8,647 nucleotides of DNA, taken from Burkholderiales bacterium. GTDB lineage: Bacteria > Pseudomonadota > Gammaproteobacteria > Burkholderiales > SG8-39. The position numbers were made by a program, and so were the translations under genes. How positions within the stretch are numbered: position 1 is the stretch's first letter; every line of letters starts with the position of its first letter. The stretch is taken from the NCBI GenBank assembly GCA_016649475.1, contig JAENXP010000066.1, forward strand, positions 1 to 8,647, read 5' to 3'. Shown here in pieces: positions 7,004 to 8,647 of this stretch. Below the pieces are notes generated by a model. That model made no database searches. It was not told the origin of the DNA and saw only the letters and a program-made list of their open reading frames with translations.

Positions 7004-8311
7004 ATGGATACGCTCGGGATCGCGTTTTTCCTGCTCGCCCTGCTCGCCGTGCTGCTCGCCGGCGGCGTGTGGATAGCGATCGTGCTGCTCGCCATGGGAT
7101 GGGCGGCAATGGAGTTGTTCACCTCGGCTCCCGTGGGAAAGCTGATGGCGACCACGGTATGGGGATCGAGCGCGAGCTGGGCACTGACCGCGCTGCCCTT
7201 GTTCATCTGGATGGGCGAAATCCTGTTCCGCAGCCGCATTTCCGAGGACATGTTCCGCGGACTCTCGCCCTGGCTCACTGGCTTGCCCGGAAGGCTGATG
7301 CACTGCAATGTGATCGGTTGCGGGATATTCGCCGCGATTTCCGGCTCGTCGGCCGCCACCGCCGCCACCATCGGCAAAATGACCGTGCCCGAGTTGCGCA
7401 AGCGCGGCTACCACGAGCCCATGGTCATCGGCTCGCTCGCCGGCGCCGGCACCCTGGGATTGTTGATCCCGCCCTCGATCATCATGATCGTCTATGGCGT
7501 CGCCGCCGAAGTGTCCATCGCGCGGCTGTTCATCGCCGGGGTGCTGCCCGGCGTCCTGCTCGTGAGCCTGTTCTCCGGATACATCATCCTCTGGGCTTTG
7601 TTCAACCCGGACAAGACCCCGCCCTCGGACATACACATGAGCTTCGCGCAGAAGCTGTACGCAGCGCGCCTGCTGATACCGACCATGCTGCTGATCGCCT
7701 CGGTGATCGGCTCGATTTACGCCGGCATCGCCACACCCACGGAAGCCGCCGTGCTGGGCGTGGCGGGCTCGCTCATTTTGTCGGCGATCTCGGGATCGCT
7801 CGACTGGAAAACATTCAACAGCAGCGTCATGGGCGCCATGCGCACGTCCTGCATGATCGCATTCATCCTTACCGGCGCGGCTTTTCTCACGACAGCGATG
7901 GGTTTCACCGGCCTGCCCAAGGCGATGGCGCTGTGGATCACCAGTCAGGGGCTCTCGCCGGTCATGCTGATCGCGGTGCTGACGCTGCTGTTCATGGTCA
8001 TGGGCTGTTTCATCGACGGCATTTCCATGGTGGTGCTCACCGCCGCGGTCATCCTGCCCACGGTGGAGGCCGCAAAAATTGACCTTCTGTGGTTCGGCGT
8101 ATTTATCGTACTGGTGGTGGAAATGGCGCAGATCACCCCGCCCGTGGGTTTCAATCTGTATGTGCTGCAAAACTTGACCGGCAGGGATATATTCACCGTC
8201 GGCAAAGCCGCCCTGCCGTTCTTTTTGCTGCTGGCGATCGCCGTAGCGCTAATCTGGATTTTTCCCGAGATCGTCACTTATCTGCCGCGACGCATGCTGG
8301 GCATAAGGTGA
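7004..8311 (+). CDS. dctM: TRAP transporter large permease subunit, DctM family
   Basis: This 435-residue, highly hydrophobic protein forms the cation-coupled transport channel of the TRAP system. Length and many membrane segments match the family. Diagnostic motifs are SGSSAATAATIGKMTVPEL (113-131) followed by RKRGY, then AGAGTLGLLIPPS (146-158) with IIMIVYG, and near the C-terminus EMAQITPPVGFNLYVLQ (373-389). The two glycine/proline-rich motifs correspond to the hairpin regions of the transporter core. A GGAG at 6988-6991, inside the end of dctQ, is 12 nt before the ATG and can serve as ribosome site. The 3-bp gap to dctQ implies translational coupling. Substrate specificity is set mainly by the binding protein, so nothing about the ligand can be read here. 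Confidence 0.95.
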   Translation: MDTLGIAFFLLALLAVLLAGGVWIAIVLLAMGWAAMELFTSAPVGKLMATTVWGSSASWALTALPLFIWMGEILFRSRISEDMFRGLSPWLTGLPGRLMHCNVIGCGIFAAISGSSAATAATIGKMTVPELRKRGYHEPMVIGSLAGAGTLGLLIPPSIIMIVYGVAAEVSIARLFIAGVLPGVLLVSLFSGYIILWALFNPDKTPPSDIHMSFAQKLYAARLLIPTMLLIASVIGSIYAGIATPTEAAVLGVAGSLILSAISGSLDWKTFNSSVMGAMRTSCMIAFILTGAAFLTTAMGFTGLPKAMALWITSQGLSPVMLIAVLTLLFMVMGCFIDGISMVVLTAAVILPTVEAAKIDLLWFGVFIVLVVEMAQITPPVGFNLYVLQNLTGRDIFTVGKAALPFFLLLAIAVALIWIFPEIVTYLPRRMLGIR

Positions 8312-8324
8312 CCCGCCCGACACT

Positions 8325-8647
8325 ATGCGCGAAGACAGCCGCCAGCCCGTCTACCTGAGCGCTGACATCCGCGCGCTGGAGCGCAGCGCCGCAGAGCGCC
8401 CGGGCGCGGCGCCGCTGATGCAGCTGGCAGGTCTCGCCGCGGCCGAGTACGCGCGCGAGCTGCTCGGCGAATACGGCAGGAAGGTGCTCGTGCTCGCCGG
8501 TCCGGGCAATAACGGCGGCGATGCGTTTGAGGTCGCGACGCAGCTCAAAAACTGGTTCTACCGCGTCGAGCTGGTATTCGCCGGGGACGAGCACCAGCTG
8601 TCGGAGGATGCGCTGGCCGCACTGAGGAAGTGGCGGGCCTGCGGCGG
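8325..8647 (+). CDS. NAD(P)H-hydrate epimerase domain (YjeF N-terminal family), cut by the right edge
   Basis: The 107 visible residues form most of a YjeF N-terminal (NAD(P)HX epimerase) domain, which converts between the epimers of damaged, hydrated NAD(P)H. Features are YLSADIRALERSA (10-22), the LMQLAG helix start (31-36), the strand VLVLAGPGNNGGDAFEVA (54-71) and the start of the next strand, VELVFAGDEHQL. GPGNNGGD is the family signature; the residue after it is A67, where E. coli has glycine. In most proteobacteria this domain is fused to a C-terminal ADP/ATP-dependent dehydratase (NnrD), which would lie beyond the window. The ATG is 13 bp after the dctM stop, with an AAGGTG at 8305-8310 spaced rather widely. 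It is a housekeeping repair gene and may merely share the transcript. Confidence 0.88.
   Translation, partial: MREDSRQPVYLSADIRALERSAAERPGAAPLMQLAGLAAAEYARELLGEYGRKVLVLAGPGNNGGDAFEVATQLKNWFYRVELVFAGDEHQLSEDALAALRKWRACG

Noticed and set aside
6853..8082. 409-codon plus-strand frame overlapping dctM
   Set aside because: It is an out-of-frame His/Arg-rich shadow of dctM, whose own frame has all family motifs.
6485..8170. 561-codon minus-strand open frame opposite dctQ and dctM, very rich in His, Gln, Asp and Arg
   Set aside because: This is the antisense of hydrophobic membrane-protein codons and has no recognisable domain.
1..8647. CRISPR arrays, tRNA or rRNA genes, transposases, phage or defence genes
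   Set aside because: None was seen; nearly the whole window is ordinary metabolic and transport coding sequence.

Overview
The window is compact, GC-rich proteobacterial DNA. Gene content, codon bias and the style of the proteins suggest a betaproteobacterium of the Burkholderiales type; this is inference, as no rRNA or marker gene is present. It carries six complete or near-complete genes and one gene cut by the right edge. There are no tRNAs, rRNAs, insertion sequences or CRISPR arrays, and no signs of a mobile element.

Layout. On the minus strand, 3-3269 holds most of a fused HyuA-HyuB type ATP-dependent 5-oxoprolinase (OPLAH family), running off the left edge. A 90-bp divergent intergenic region (3270-3359) separates it from a plus-strand run of six genes. 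These are a YcsI/DUF1445 (D-glutamate cyclase-like, UPF0317) protein at 3360-4157, an FAD-dependent oxidoreductase of the L-2-hydroxyglutarate oxidase type at 4173-5282, a complete TRAP transporter (dctP 5343-6311, dctQ 6473-7000, dctM 7004-8311), and the start of an NAD(P)H-hydrate epimerase/dehydratase (8325 onward, truncated). Gaps are 15, 60, 161, 3 and 13 bp, with no convincing rho-independent terminator, so the plus-strand genes may form one operon. A strong 12-bp stem-loop lacking a U-tract sits between dctP and dctQ.

How the genes may work together (inference). The theme is 5-oxoproline (pyroglutamate) and five-carbon acid metabolism. The TRAP system would import a carboxylate, plausibly pyroglutamate, which a known Bordetella DctP subfamily binds. 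OPLAH opens 5-oxo-L-proline to glutamate at the cost of ATP. The DUF1445 protein is related to the enzyme that interconverts D-glutamate and 5-oxo-D-proline. The FAD enzyme could oxidise a 2-hydroxy acid such as 2-hydroxyglutarate to 2-oxoglutarate. The most notable point is this grouping: a YcsI-type protein next to the OPLAH type of 5-oxoprolinase, where in Bacillus it sits with the unrelated PxpABC type, together with a dedicated TRAP importer.
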